Source: Terriglobales bacterium (GTDB lineage Bacteria; Acidobacteriota; Terriglobia; Terriglobales; Acidobacteriaceae). Taken from it: a stretch of 39,300 nt of DNA. Below, piece after piece: positions 9,520-18,186 of this stretch. A program made the position numbers and the translations under genes. Below the pieces are notes generated by a model that saw nothing but the letters and a program-made list of their open reading frames with translations, did not search any database and had not been told where the DNA came from. Location of the stretch: positions 1-39,300 of the forward strand of contig JAICXB010000035.1 of the NCBI GenBank assembly GCA_025980765.1, given 5' to 3'. The first letter of the stretch is position 1. The number at the start of each line of letters is the position of its first letter.

Positions 9520-11424
9520 CTATTGCAGCGCGGCGGCAGTGCGCTCGGCCGTTCCTGATGCGGTTGGATGCTCAGCTTTGCTGCTGTGAGCCTTTGCAGC
9601 CGAGTGAGTTGCGGCTTGTGACTTTGACGCTGACGCCCGGTCCAGCTTCGGGGACGAGTGGCTGGTGGTTTTTTGGTGAGCGGTGGATTTCGTGTGCCGC
9701 CGTCGGGAATGGGTTTTCGGCGAATTGATGACCGCGTCTCCAGCGGGCATCACGGGTCGATAGATAACCAGCATCTTGCCGGAGTGAAGCTCATTGCCCT
9801 TCAGCCCGTTCCAGCGCCGCAACCGTGCAGCTGGAACCCCGAAATCATCGGCTACAGACATTACGGTGTCGCCGCGGCGCACCTTGTAGCGCGTGGGCCT
9901 ACGCGAATATGCGGCTGCGCTCGTGCTCGCGCGTCCAGCCGTCACGGGAATGATGAGTTTGCTTTCGGCCTGCAGTTTGCCGCTACTCAAATTGTTCACT
10001 TCTTCTATCGCACGCGGGGATGCGTGGTAGTGACGGGCAACGCTCTCCAGGGTCTCCCCGGCAGCGACATGGTGATAGCGCCAGGCCACACGCTTGTCCA
10101 CGGGAATGGCATTGATGGCTTCGAGATATTTGTCTTTGGTTCCGGCAGGCAGACGCAGATCGTAAACCGCGTCCTTGGGCGTGGTCAGGCGCAAGAGGCT
10201 GGGGTTGAGTTGCGTAAGGGTCGTGAGATCGGTGTCCACACATTCGGCAACCAGTCGCAGGTCCACGGGATAGTCCACCTTCACCGTGTCCGTTTCGATC
10301 GGCAGCGCGGGTTCAAGATCGCTCAATCCGTACTGGGCCGGGTTTTTGGCCATGATGGTGTAGGCCAGAATGATGGGAACGTAGTTCTTGGTCTCTTTGG
10401 GCAAAACGTTGCGCTTGTACAGCTCCCAGAAATCGGCATAGCCGGTGCGCTTCACTGCCTGCTGCACATTGCCAGGCCCCGAGTTATAAGCGGCCATGGC
10501 CAGGTACCAGTCGCCAAACTGGTTGTAAAGATCTTTGAGATGGCGGGCGGCCGCACGGGTGGACTTCTCCGGGTCCTGCCGCTCGTCGATCCACCAACTG
10601 CGTTGCAAACCGTAGCCGGATGCGCGGCTCGACATGAACTGCCACATGCCGCGCGCACCAGCACGGGACAACGCCAGCGGTTCAAAACCGGACTCGGCTT
10701 CCGCGAGATAGATCAGGTCCTGCGGCACGCCTTCTTCCTTGAAGACGCGCAGGATCATGTCGCGATATCGGCCGGAGCGCACCAGCGCGCGCTCCAGGGT
10801 GGCGTGTCCGCGAGTGGAGAAGAAATTGATGTAGCCGGCAACGTAATCGTTAATCACCAGTGGCAGGTCAGATTGAGTTTCCTTGAGCTGGGCTTCGGCC
10901 TTGGCCTTGACGTTGGGATCGGCGGGAAAGGTGACCTCGTTGGCTTCGTCGATGGGCGCAGGCTCGGCCTTCTGCTCGGTGAACCCATCTCCCTGCTGCA
11001 GGGCGACAACTTCGAGCTGGTTCACGCCTTCGGTGATTTTGTCGAGCTCCCGCTGCAGGCGCTCGTCGGAGCGGACCTCCACGGGACCTTCGAGCAGCGT
11101 ATTCACCGCGTCATCAAAGTTCTGCTTGGCCGATTCCAGGTGGCCGGCACTGTAATCCTGCTGACCCTGTTGGAACTCTTTTTCTGCTTGCTCAATCAGC
11201 TTATCTACAGGATCCGGCTGGGGAGCAGATGGAGGCGCGACTTGAACGGGTGCAGCGGCAGGTTTCGGCTTGGGCTGAGCTTGCGCAACCAGAGTTGGAG
11301 CCTGGGCCTGTGGAACCGGGGCAGACTTGGCCTTCTTCTCCGCTGAAGTGTTGCAGGAGGTAAAGAGCAGAGCCATGCTCATGCTCGTAGCCAGCAGACC
11401 GCAATCGCGAATAAGTTTTGTCAT
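9520..11424 (-). CDS. Membrane-bound lytic murein transglycosylase, MltD-like lipoprotein with two LysM domains
   Basis: 634 residues from the ATG at 11424; a TTG four codons earlier is possible. The N-terminus has a signal ending LLFTSC, a lipoprotein box, then a Pro/Ala/Gln-rich linker and a helical region. The SLT/goose-lysozyme-like domain covers about residues 225-365 with the catalytic glutamate in LAEAESGFEPLA, GMWQFM and AMAAYNSGPGNV. Two LysM peptidoglycan-binding modules follow at about 450-493 and 512-555, then a basic Ser/His/Lys-rich tail. It would cleave peptidoglycan with formation of 1,6-anhydromuramic ends at the outer-membrane inner face. It is separated by 700 bp from the upstream kinase gene. 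Confidence 0.92.
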   Translation of the reverse strand: MTKLIRDCGLLATSMSMALLFTSCNTSAEKKAKSAPVPQAQAPTLVAQAQPKPKPAAAPVQVAPPSAPQPDPVDKLIEQAEKEFQQGQQDYSAGHLESAKQNFDDAVNTLLEGPVEVRSDERLQRELDKITEGVNQLEVVALQQGDGFTEQKAEPAPIDEANEVTFPADPNVKAKAEAQLKETQSDLPLVINDYVAGYINFFSTRGHATLERALVRSGRYRDMILRVFKEEGVPQDLIYLAEAESGFEPLALSRAGARGMWQFMSSRASGYGLQRSWWIDERQDPEKSTRAAARHLKDLYNQFGDWYLAMAAYNSGPGNVQQAVKRTGYADFWELYKRNVLPKETKNYVPIILAYTIMAKNPAQYGLSDLEPALPIETDTVKVDYPVDLRLVAECVDTDLTTLTQLNPSLLRLTTPKDAVYDLRLPAGTKDKYLEAINAIPVDKRVAWRYHHVAAGETLESVARHYHASPRAIEEVNNLSSGKLQAESKLIIPVTAGRASTSAAAYSRRPTRYKVRRGDTVMSVADDFGVPAARLRRWNGLKGNELHSGKMLVIYRPVMPAGDAVINSPKTHSRRRHTKSTAHQKTTSHSSPKLDRASASKSQAATHSAAKAHSSKAEHPTASGTAERTAAALQ

Positions 11425-11907
11425 GTTCAATCTCAAGCTGCTCGCGATTTGCTAGTGCCTGCTAGCTCACCTGCTCGCTTCAGCAGCTCTGTCCAGAGCT
11501 CAATACTTAGACGCCTGCTGCGGGCATTGCGTGAGAGCCGAAGCCGCTGAAAATCCAGAGACTTACCTTTTCTTCAGCAGCAACTCCGAATCAAGTTTCA
11601 GCATCGCGCGTGGCCGAACAGCACTCCACCCTCAACCAGCGCCCGGAAATTCGAGGTCGTTACGCAATGGCTGTTTACCGCATTGCAAAGTATAGCCGCT
11701 CCGTCTTCCATTTCTTGTAACTTCCGGACGTGTACCTTTGGGTTCGCCGGAATGCAATGGGGATATCGGTACGGATCAAACGAATGAGGAATGGCAATTG
11801 GCATTCATGAAACACAATTTGGCCCGCCTCGAAAGCGTCGAAGGCGACCAATCCCGTTTGCAAAACCGGCGCCCACTCAACGCCGCCGAGGGCCGCTAAC
11901 CTTATCC
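11425..11907. other. Gene-free region upstream of the transglycosylase
   Basis: Short open frames here (for example 11598-11804) overlap one another on both strands and lack ribosome sites. Degenerate GCTAGTGCCTGCTAGC sequence at 11451-11466 resembles the CTAGC words of the ribosomal gene gaps. The transglycosylase promoter is expected here, but I see no convincing consensus. Confidence 0.5.
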
Positions 11908-12081
11908 AGCTGTCATTCCGAGCCCAGCTTTCGGACGAAGAACCTCCTGCGTTATTTCGGACTTAACCGCTGTGTCGCGGCTCTTCAACCAATTTGTGCT
12001 CGAAGAGCCAGCATACTGTGCTGAAGAACGATGCATCGCAGCAGGTCCTTCGCCCGCCACGGCGGGCTCAGGATGACAGCT
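11908..12081. repeat. Long inverted repeat of the GTCATCCTGA family, copy 1
   Basis: Outer arms 11908-11925 and 12064-12081 match at 16 of 18 positions (AGCTGTCATTCCGAGCCC and its partner). Just inside are GAAGAACCTCCTGC on the left and GCAGCAGGTCCTTC on the right. Between the two conserved blocks on the right sits a small independent hairpin, GCCCGCCACGGCGGGC. It lies 40 bp after the kinase stop on the minus strand, so it could also end that transcript. Related elements: 28102-28303 and 37792-37956. Confidence 0.8.
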
Positions 12082-12120
12082 CTAAAGAGAAGTATTCGAA
12101 AGTGTCGGTCTGGTGAAGAT

Positions 12121-13896
12121 TCAGGGCTTGCTGATCTCGACGACTCCCGCATTGTGCGCCGAGGGTACCGGCGCAGGCTTTTCCGGCACCTTCAGGGAAA
12201 TTCGGATCATGGCTCCGCGGGGAGTCAGGTTCATGCACTCGATCACGCCGTCGTGTTCCTGGATGATGCCGTAGCAGGCGCTGAGTCCAAGACCTGCTCC
12301 TTTGCCGAGCGGTTTGGTGGTATAGAACGGATCGAAGACGCGCAGGGGATCGGTAACACCCGCGCCGTTATCGCTGATTTCCATTACTGCCCGGTCGTTG
12401 CGCAGCGCGGTACGCACCACGATCTCGGCGCCGACAACGCCCTCTACCGCGTCCACCGCGTTATTCAGGATGTGCAGGCAGACCTGCAGCAGATGGTTAT
12501 CATCTCCCAACACCTGCGGGAGGTCGGCTTGCAGGTCCCGCACCAGCGAGATTTTTCCTGGAAGCTCCGACATGCGCAGCTGGCAGGCATTGTTGATGAG
12601 CGCGTTCAGATCGACCATGCGCTTCATCGCCGGGGTCTGCCGCGCAAAGGACAACAGATTGGAGATCAGGTGCTTGGTCCGGCGCGCCTGCTGGCCGATT
12701 TTTTCGGCAAAACCCCGTTGCTGTTCCGGGACCTGAGTGTCGGTGGCAAGCAGCTCTGAATATCCCAGAATGGCAGTCAAGGGGTTGTTCAATTCGTGGG
12801 CCGCGCCCGAGACCAGGCGGCCAATCGAGGCCAACTTCTCCGACTGCATGAACTGCATCTGCAGGCGCTCGAGATTGTCATATGCGTGAGTCGCTTCCTG
12901 AAGCGACGATGTCAGCCGCTGGTTAAGCAGACGTTGGCGGGTAAAGATCAGGAGGGCGATCACGAACATCGCGGTGAATCCCAGGGCCACCCGAAAATGG
13001 CGCACCCCGGCAGGATCGTGCAAACGTTCGTAGGAGAACAGCGCTATTACCGGAATGCTGACTGCGCCGATGCTCGCCGCCCAATCTGGTATCGCAACGG
13101 TCGACAGCGGTTCGGATCCGCGGTCGGCATACAGTTTTACGGTGCGGGCATGAAAACCGGTCCAGGCAATGTAGGCGAGTGAAATCGTCAAGGGCAGATC
13201 GACAAATCCACCGCTGTGATAGATGCCCTGCTGGATGAGGACGTTGACGATCGCAGAGGTCGGCGCATAAATGAGAAATGCGCGTAGATAATGGCCATAG
13301 ACATGGTGCCAACCTCCGCGACTGTTTCGCCAAAGATAGAACAACGAAACGATTATGATTGCCAGCTCGCAGTGGTAGAGAACGTTAAAGTTGCGATGGA
13401 AAATTGCCGGATGAAAGCTGAAGTACTGCCATACGAAGACAAATTGGAAGTACAGATAAAGCCACCAGCATCCGATGAGCAGAAACTCCAGGCTGCTGGG
13501 AAGCGCCCCGGCACGACGATCGCGATGAGGCAAGACCGCAAGCGCCATCATGATGGGGACCACGTGCAACGCCAGCAGCATGTCTCCCGCGCCGGCAAAT
13601 GGAACTGGCGTGTGACGAATCACTTCGTGATACAGCCAGATGCTGTAAACGCCCGTCCACATGGCTACGGCCAGTGCCAGCAGCAGCCAGAATCCCCGCA
13701 CATGAGCTTTCGCTTTCGGCACATTGCTGAGTACGCCGGCCAGCATCAGCAGCATGATGGTGAACTGAAGTACATCGGCCGTGCCAGCCAGGGTGGCGCC
13801 CCGAAGCAGACCTGAGCTTGCCACTTGCAGGATGGTGAGACCGGCCAGTGCGGCGAGCCAGGGATGGCGGGCGAGAATTTGCAGTCTGACGTTCAC
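12121..13896 (-). CDS. Orphan membrane-bound sensor histidine kinase
   Basis: 591 residues. About nine or ten hydrophobic segments span residues 14-315, forming an integral-membrane sensor. A short coiled coil leads into a HisKA domain with the phosphoacceptor in SGAAHELNNPLTAILGY (His367). The ATPase domain has the N box (LHILNNAVDAV, 474-484), G1 (ISDNGAGV, 507-514), the F box FDPFYTTKPLG at 521 and G2 GKGAGLGLSACYG at 531-543. All catalytic motifs are intact, so it should autophosphorylate. The signal is unknown. No response regulator is adjacent; the partner must be elsewhere. Confidence 0.93.
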   Translation of the reverse strand: MNVRLQILARHPWLAALAGLTILQVASSGLLRGATLAGTADVLQFTIMLLMLAGVLSNVPKAKAHVRGFWLLLALAVAMWTGVYSIWLYHEVIRHTPVPFAGAGDMLLALHVVPIMMALAVLPHRDRRAGALPSSLEFLLIGCWWLYLYFQFVFVWQYFSFHPAIFHRNFNVLYHCELAIIIVSLFYLWRNSRGGWHHVYGHYLRAFLIYAPTSAIVNVLIQQGIYHSGGFVDLPLTISLAYIAWTGFHARTVKLYADRGSEPLSTVAIPDWAASIGAVSIPVIALFSYERLHDPAGVRHFRVALGFTAMFVIALLIFTRQRLLNQRLTSSLQEATHAYDNLERLQMQFMQSEKLASIGRLVSGAAHELNNPLTAILGYSELLATDTQVPEQQRGFAEKIGQQARRTKHLISNLLSFARQTPAMKRMVDLNALINNACQLRMSELPGKISLVRDLQADLPQVLGDDNHLLQVCLHILNNAVDAVEGVVGAEIVVRTALRNDRAVMEISDNGAGVTDPLRVFDPFYTTKPLGKGAGLGLSACYGIIQEHDGVIECMNLTPRGAMIRISLKVPEKPAPVPSAHNAGVVEISKP

Positions 13897-13998
13897 GCGG
13901 AGACCCGGAAGATTGGCCGGATTCTAACCGAAGTTGCCGGCGAAATAGCTATTACTTCCGTGAAGCGAAGTAACCGGCGAGGTGCGGTGGGGGAAACA

Positions 13999-14076
13999 GC
14001 GATAAGCAATAGGCGATAAGCCATAAGCGCAAGAGGAAAGGTTCGTGCATATCGCTTATTGCCTATCGCTTATTGC
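13999..14076. repeat. Inverted repeat of the GATAAGCAATAG word family, upstream of hemB
   Basis: Left arm 13999-14021 and right arm 14054-14076 are near reverse complements made of GCGATAAG and GCAATAGG words. The element fills the divergent gap between the kinase and hemB. A TAAAAT at 14089-14094 lies seven bases before the hemB ATG and could be a -10 box for a leaderless transcript; this is weak, as no -35 box or Shine-Dalgarno is visible. Confidence 0.7.
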
Positions 14077-14100
14077 TTCTCTTCTGCGTAAAATTTTGCC

Positions 14101-15153
14101 ATGTCGTTTCCCATTACGCGCCTGCGCCGTCTTCGTCAGAGTGAAGCTCTGCGCTCCATGGTGCGCGAGACGCGGCTCACTCCCGAGGCCCTGGTTTACC
14201 CACTCTTTGTCTGTCCTGGCGAAGGCGTGCGGCGCGCAATCGCCTCAATGCCCGGTGTCTTCAACTTCTCCATCGATCAGTTAATAGAAGAAGCGCGCGA
14301 GGTTCATTCGCTTGGTATCCCGGCAATCATTCTTTTCGGACTTCCCGATCGCAAAGACGAGCAGGCCAGCGGCGCCTGGGCCGAGGACGGAATTGTGCAA
14401 CGCGCGACCCGAGCGGTGAAGCGCGCGATCCCGGACCTGCTGGTGATCGGTGATGTTTGTCTCTGCGAGTACATGTCGCATGGGCACTGTGGAATCGTGA
14501 AGAAGTCTGGCTCGGCTGGAGACAGGACGAGAGTCACGGCTTCACCCGCCGCGGCAGCCCCCTCGCGAGCGTTGGACGCAGAAGCGTACGAGATCGATAA
14601 CGATCCCACTTTGGAAATCCTGGCCCGGACGGCGGTGGCCCAGGCGCGCGCAGGAATCGACATCATCGCGCCTTCCGACATGATGGACGGCCGGGTTGCG
14701 GCCATTCGCGCCGCACTCGATGGCGCCGGATATCAGAACACCCCAATCCTTTCCTACGCGGCGAAGTTTGCCTCCGGCTTTTACGGCCCATTTCGGGAGG
14801 CGGCGGATTCGGCGCCGCAATTCGGCGACCGCCGCTCTTATCAAATGGATGGCGCCAACCTGCGCGAGGCCATGCGCGAAATCGAAACTGATCTAGCGGA
14901 AGGCGCGGACATGATCATGGTCAAGCCGGCCATGCCCTACCTCGATGTGATTTCCGCAGCCCGCGAACGCTTCGATGTGCCCCTTGCCGCCTATCAGGTC
15001 TCAGGCGAGTACGCGATGATACAGGCGGCGGCGCAGAATGGCTGGATTGATGGCGAGCGCGTCATGCTGGAATCGCTGATCTCAATTCGTCGCGCCGGAG
15101 CAGGTACAATCCTGACCTACTTCGCCAAGGATGCGGCGAAGATTCTGGCGTGA
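14101..15153 (+). CDS. hemB: Porphobilinogen synthase (delta-aminolevulinic acid dehydratase)
   Basis: 350 residues; condenses two 5-aminolevulinate molecules to porphobilinogen in haem and tetrapyrrole synthesis. The start [12 protein letters not shown] is typical. The zinc site is present ([13 protein letters not shown], cysteines 120, 122, 130), and both active-site lysines are seen: K222 in [14 protein letters not shown] and the Schiff-base K275 in [10 protein letters not shown]. Between HGHCGIV and the usual NDxTLE motif lies an extra stretch, about residues 134-160, of Ser/Ala/Arg-rich low-complexity sequence not normal for the family; the frame is kept. Supplying haem fits the cytochrome genes in this window. 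Its stop overlaps the start of the next gene. Confidence 0.95.
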   Translation: MSFPITRLRRLRQSEALRSMVRETRLTPEALVYPLFVCPGEGVRRAIASMPGVFNFSIDQLIEEAREVHSLGIPAIILFGLPDRKDEQASGAWAEDGIVQRATRAVKRAIPDLLVIGDVCLCEYMSHGHCGIVKKSGSAGDRTRVTASPAAAAPSRALDAEAYEIDNDPTLEILARTAVAQARAGIDIIAPSDMMDGRVAAIRAALDGAGYQNTPILSYAAKFASGFYGPFREAADSAPQFGDRRSYQMDGANLREAMREIETDLAEGADMIMVKPAMPYLDVISAARERFDVPLAAYQVSGEYAMIQAAAQNGWIDGERVMLESLISIRRAGAGTILTYFAKDAAKILA

Positions 15154-15911
15154 ACGTGAGCTATCGCACATGGCTATGCGCTGCTGCACTTGCCATATTC
15201 TGCATTGTGGACGCTTCTGCACAGACCGTTGTGCCCGTAAAAAAGGAATCGAGCCATCACCTCGCCATCAGCAACGAATATGTGCGTGTCTTCAAAGTCG
15301 AGGTGGCGTCCAAGGCCGAGACACTCTATCACCAACATGATTACGACTACGTATATGTCACGATCGGCGATGCTGACCTAAAGAACACGCGCTTGAATGC
15401 CGCTCCCGCGGCGCTCAAGGTCAAAGACGGTGAAACCCGATTTGCCAAAGCGCCGTTGATTCACAAGGTGCGCAATAACCTCGACCAGCCGTTTCGGAAT
15501 GTGACGATTGAACTTTTGAGGGGCATTGGGAATCCGCTCTGCGGCCTTGCGCGTGGCGAAAAAACATGCGGCACAGGAGGCGGATGGGGTTGGGGCGGCG
15601 GAGGTGTGGAGGGAGGACATCCGTTGCCACCTTACGGTGGAGGCTACGACACTCTTCTCGATTCGCAGAACTTAGCGGTCGCGGAAGTGTCTCTCGATCC
15701 AGGCAGCACGACTCCCGCTAACCTCGGCAGCGAAGGGCCGCTGCTCGTCGTGCCGATTTCAACCACGAAGATGAAGATTGGAGCTGGTCAAAGCCAGCAG
15801 TATGAAGCCGGCGATCCGGTGTGGATTCCCGCGAGCGAAAACCACCTCATCACTAATTCTTCCGATACTCGGATCAGGTTTGTAGTGCTCGAATTCAAGC
15901 CGCCGAAATAG
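15150..15911 (+). CDS. Secreted two-domain cupin-like protein
   Basis: 253 residues with a signal peptide ([17 protein letters not shown], cleaved near residue 25). The GTG start overlaps the hemB stop by 3 bp (GTGA), implying coupling; a second GTG two codons later is possible. Two beta-rich segments look like cupin folds: the first around [18 protein letters not shown], the second around [21 protein letters not shown] glycine-rich linker ([12 protein letters not shown]) with two cysteines separates them. Exact family and ligand unknown; likely periplasmic. The coupling with hemB may be only positional. Confidence 0.72.
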   Translation: MNVSYRTWLCAAALAIFCIVDASAQTVVPVKKESSHHLAISNEYVRVFKVEVASKAETLYHQHDYDYVYVTIGDADLKNTRLNAAPAALKVKDGETRFAKAPLIHKVRNNLDQPFRNVTIELLRGIGNPLCGLARGEKTCGTGGGWGWGGGGVEGGHPLPPYGGGYDTLLDSQNLAVAEVSLDPGSTTPANLGSEGPLLVVPISTTKMKIGAGQSQQYEAGDPVWIPASENHLITNSSDTRIRFVVLEFKPPK

Positions 15912-15936
15912 AGCACCGTAGCGGATGTTTTCGGCT

Positions 15937-16422
15937 TTATCCTTCTAATTTCATTCTTCTCCGTGATCTCCGTGCCTCCGTGGTGAAAAGGTCTTTCAAG
16001 CGGCGACGGCTCTGGCGTAATGCCCAGATTCCGCAAGACGCCATCAGCCATGCGATTCCAGCGCCGATGAGCACCCACACCGCTTTGTGTGCGGGCAAGA
16101 GCAACCACACAAGCACCGCAAAAATCAGCAAACCGAGGCTGCCCATGGCTGCTCCCATGGCATCCTGAGCCGCGGCCTGCTTGCCTCTCTCTACGCCTTG
16201 CAGACCTTTTTCCTCCTTCTTCTCTCGTTCGTGTTTCTCAACCAGTGTGGCGCTGGCGGGAAAGATGGCGGGAAACGCGAGGAATAGGCCTCCCATTGCA
16301 GGCCCGAACTTCTTCGCGATCAAACCGGCAATTACGGTGATGGCCCCGCCAAGAAAGAAGCGAAGAGCGCACTCGTGCCACTTGGTTCGGCGAAGCCCGT
16401 CGGTATGAACTTCAACTTTCAT
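15937..16422 (-). CDS. DUF3147-family membrane protein (second of pair)
   Basis: 161 residues from the ATG at 16422, which overlaps the TGA of the upstream gene (ATGA), so translation is coupled; an in-frame start at 16440 is rejected. ALRFFLGGAITVIAGLIAKK, then GPAMGGLFLAFPAIFPASAT is characteristic of this family. A charged loop (EKHEREKKEEKG) and two further membrane segments follow. The last 15 or so residues (LFTTEARRSRRRMK) come from an intergenic-type repeat (CACGGAGGCACGGAG on the minus strand, 15957-15985), so the original C-terminus was probably altered by the repeat. Function unknown. Confidence 0.75.
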   Translation of the reverse strand: MKVEVHTDGLRRTKWHECALRFFLGGAITVIAGLIAKKFGPAMGGLFLAFPAIFPASATLVEKHEREKKEEKGLQGVERGKQAAAQDAMGAAMGSLGLLIFAVLVWLLLPAHKAVWVLIGAGIAWLMASCGIWALRQSRRRLKDLFTTEARRSRRRMKLEG

Positions 16423-16760
16423 CGGAAACACGCCCACCACAAGCCATAAGCGGCGCCAAACCAGACCACCAGCGCAGCCAGAGTAGCGCGCAATGCCGGC
16501 CAGCGCAGGCGCATCGTCAGTCGGCTCACGACGAGGCTGTAGAGAAATAAGGCCGCCGCGCCGGCCAGCATCGATCTTGCCTCAAGAGCGGCGAAGGGCT
16601 TGCCATCTTTCCCAATGGTGAGGGCTAAGGTCGCGAGAGCAACGGATGGGGCAGCCCCAAAAAGCCCGGCAAATGTCTTGGGCTTGAATAGATCTCCAAT
16701 CACAGCAAACGCGGTCACGAACAAGCCGCCAATCACGAACCTGAGAACAATATCGATCAT
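16419..16760 (-). CDS. DUF3147-family membrane protein (first of pair)
   Basis: 113 residues, with about four hydrophobic helices and very few charged loops. It begins MIDIVLRFVIGGLFVTAFAV and contains KPKTFAGLFGAAPSVALATL, parallel to the FGPAMGGLFLAFPAIFPAS part of its neighbour, suggesting two halves of one heteromeric inner-membrane unit. Its stop overlaps the start of the second gene by 4 bp. Function unknown; a small transporter or stress-related membrane protein is only a guess. Confidence 0.7.
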   Translation of the reverse strand: MIDIVLRFVIGGLFVTAFAVIGDLFKPKTFAGLFGAAPSVALATLALTIGKDGKPFAALEARSMLAGAAALFLYSLVVSRLTMRLRWPALRATLAALVVWFGAAYGLWWACFR

Positions 16761-16828
16761 TTTTTCGCTATTGAGAAGAAGCCCTTGGTCGAAGCGGACC
16801 CGTTCTCTTCAGCATCAAGGGATAAGAT

Positions 16829-16906
16829 GCCCGCCCGTGCAATCGTGCTCCCAAGCAGCTCGTCGCCCGCCCGTGCAATCGTGCTCCCAAGCAGCTCGTC
16901 GCCCGA
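16829..16906. repeat. Perfect tandem duplication of a 36-bp unit
   Basis: Two identical 36-bp copies at 16829-16864 and 16865-16900, followed by the first few bases of a third. The unit starts GCCCGCCCGTGCAATCGTGC. It fills half of the 161-bp divergent promoter gap between the DUF3147 pair and the hydrolase, ending 15 bp before the hydrolase ATG. Perfect identity implies a recent duplication. Confidence 0.95.
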
Positions 16907-16921
16907 GTATCTTGAGAGCAG

Positions 16922-17602
16922 ATGAACCCGGAAGCATTTCTTGACCAATCTCCAGGAGAGCCGCCGGTGCGCGGCTTTCTGCATCGTGCGGAAAATGCCA
17001 GAGCCGACGCACTTGTGCTGACGCATAGCGCCGGAGGGGACTGCACATCGGCGTTGCTGGTTTCACTGGCAGAAGCCTTCTGCGGCGTGGGCATCACTGT
17101 ACTTCGCTGCGATCTGCCCTTTCGCCAGCGGCGTCCAAAGGGACCTCCGCTGGGAACGGCCAAAGAAGACCAGTCGGGCTTGCGACGCGCCATGGAGGTC
17201 TTGCGGCCGCTCACCGGCGGCAGAGTCTTCCTTGGCGGACACTCTTATGGCGGACGCATGGCGACGATGTTGGCCGCCCAGGATCGTGCTTGCGCCGATG
17301 GTCTGTTGCTGCTTTCCTACCCCCTTCATCCACCACGCAAGCCCAACCAGCTCCGCACTGCCCATTTTCCCGATCTGCATACACCATCATTGTTTATGCA
17401 TGGATCCCGTGATCCTTTTGCCTCACAGGAGGAAATGCGTGCCGCTCTGCAGTTGATTCCGGCAAAGACCAGTATTTTGGAGATCGAGGGTGCCGGGCAC
17501 GAGTTGATCGGCAAGCCTTCGGCAGCTTCGGTAATCGAAAGAATCATCGGCTCAGCCATTGATTTCTTCCGACTGCCGGTTGCAAGAACTGGCGGCGATT
17601 GA
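16922..17602 (+). CDS. Alpha/beta-fold hydrolase (KANL3/Tex30 or dienelactone hydrolase-like)
   Basis: 226 residues without a signal peptide. The nucleophile elbow is GGHSYGGRM (Ser near residue 108), the acid is likely in FMHGSRDPFAS, and the histidine in IEGAGHELIG, giving a complete catalytic triad in order. The N-terminal ALVLTHSAGGDCTSALLVS resembles the oxyanion segment of small cytoplasmic alpha/beta hydrolases of this group. Substrate unknown. The start at 16922 is preceded by GAGAG at 16914-16918. Confidence 0.83.
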   Translation: MNPEAFLDQSPGEPPVRGFLHRAENARADALVLTHSAGGDCTSALLVSLAEAFCGVGITVLRCDLPFRQRRPKGPPLGTAKEDQSGLRRAMEVLRPLTGGRVFLGGHSYGGRMATMLAAQDRACADGLLLLSYPLHPPRKPNQLRTAHFPDLHTPSLFMHGSRDPFASQEEMRAALQLIPAKTSILEIEGAGHELIGKPSAASVIERIIGSAIDFFRLPVARTGGD

Positions 17603-18186
17603 AGCAGATCAATTCCAGAGCGGAAGGGGCGAAACCGGTCAAGGCCAGAGTGGCGCGGTTACTAATCGCTTGAGGTCCTGACCGCGAGCGGCTGTGGAAA
17701 AATTCCCTGCTAAATTCCCTGTTCTTTGAACCAGTGGCTAGGTTTTGGCTCCTACCTATCAGGAAATCAAAGACTTAGGCCGAAACTCGAAAATTCCCTG
17801 TTAATTCCCTGCTCCCGGAGCAAATTTGCGGATTTTGGGCAGAATATTGCGATTTCGCAGGCGGCGGCGAGAAAATTCCCTGCAGATTTCCCTGTTCGCA
17901 GGGAATTCATCACCAAGGACGCGCTGCCGCACCTTGCTCCTAACCCTTTCGCGCTTGCAAGTTTTCCGCTTTAGGAGCAGAATTTCTGGCGCTCGGAACT
18001 GTCCCTGTCCACTTCGCCAGAAACGGGACGGCTCTCGGCCTCGGAACCGCGTTCGGCCCCACGATTGTTGGCCCAGCACGTCGGCCCGATTGCCTTGTTA
18101 GGCTTGGAAGTTTTGACTAACCGTCCTCTCGGGCGCTCTTTGAGCCCGAAACTCCGGCCCTGCTAGTCGCGGTCTCACGAGGCCCC
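17603..18186. repeat. Gene-free region before frdA with TTCCCTG-family repeat, copy 2 (17691-17906)
   Basis: From 17691 the order TGTGGAAA, AATTCCCTG words, GACTTA, paired AATTCCCTG, GGATTTTGGGCAGAATATTG (17828-17847) and paired TTCCCTG matches the region at 7213-7448. It ends in a hairpin TTCCCTG-ttcg-CAGGGAA (about 17888-17905). The open frame 17726-17974 and its minus-strand rivals follow the repeat and are not accepted as genes. From 17907 to 18186 I see no gene. GAGG at 18179-18182 is the frdA ribosome site; no clear promoter consensus was found. Confidence 0.7.

Noticed and set aside
9658..11346. 562-codon open frame on the plus strand
   Set aside because: Antisense to the lytic transglycosylase with its intact SLT and LysM motifs.
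11598..11863. Two overlapping short minus-strand frames
   Set aside because: Overlap each other in different frames, lack ribosome sites and resemble nothing known.
16829..16906. CRISPR array
   Set aside because: The 36-bp copies are directly abutting with no spacer, and no cas genes are present.
17726..17974. 82-codon open frame (and minus-strand 17801-18079)
   Set aside because: Follows the TTCCCTG repeat; similar frames arise in copy 1 (7252-7482). No ribosome site or independent coding signal.
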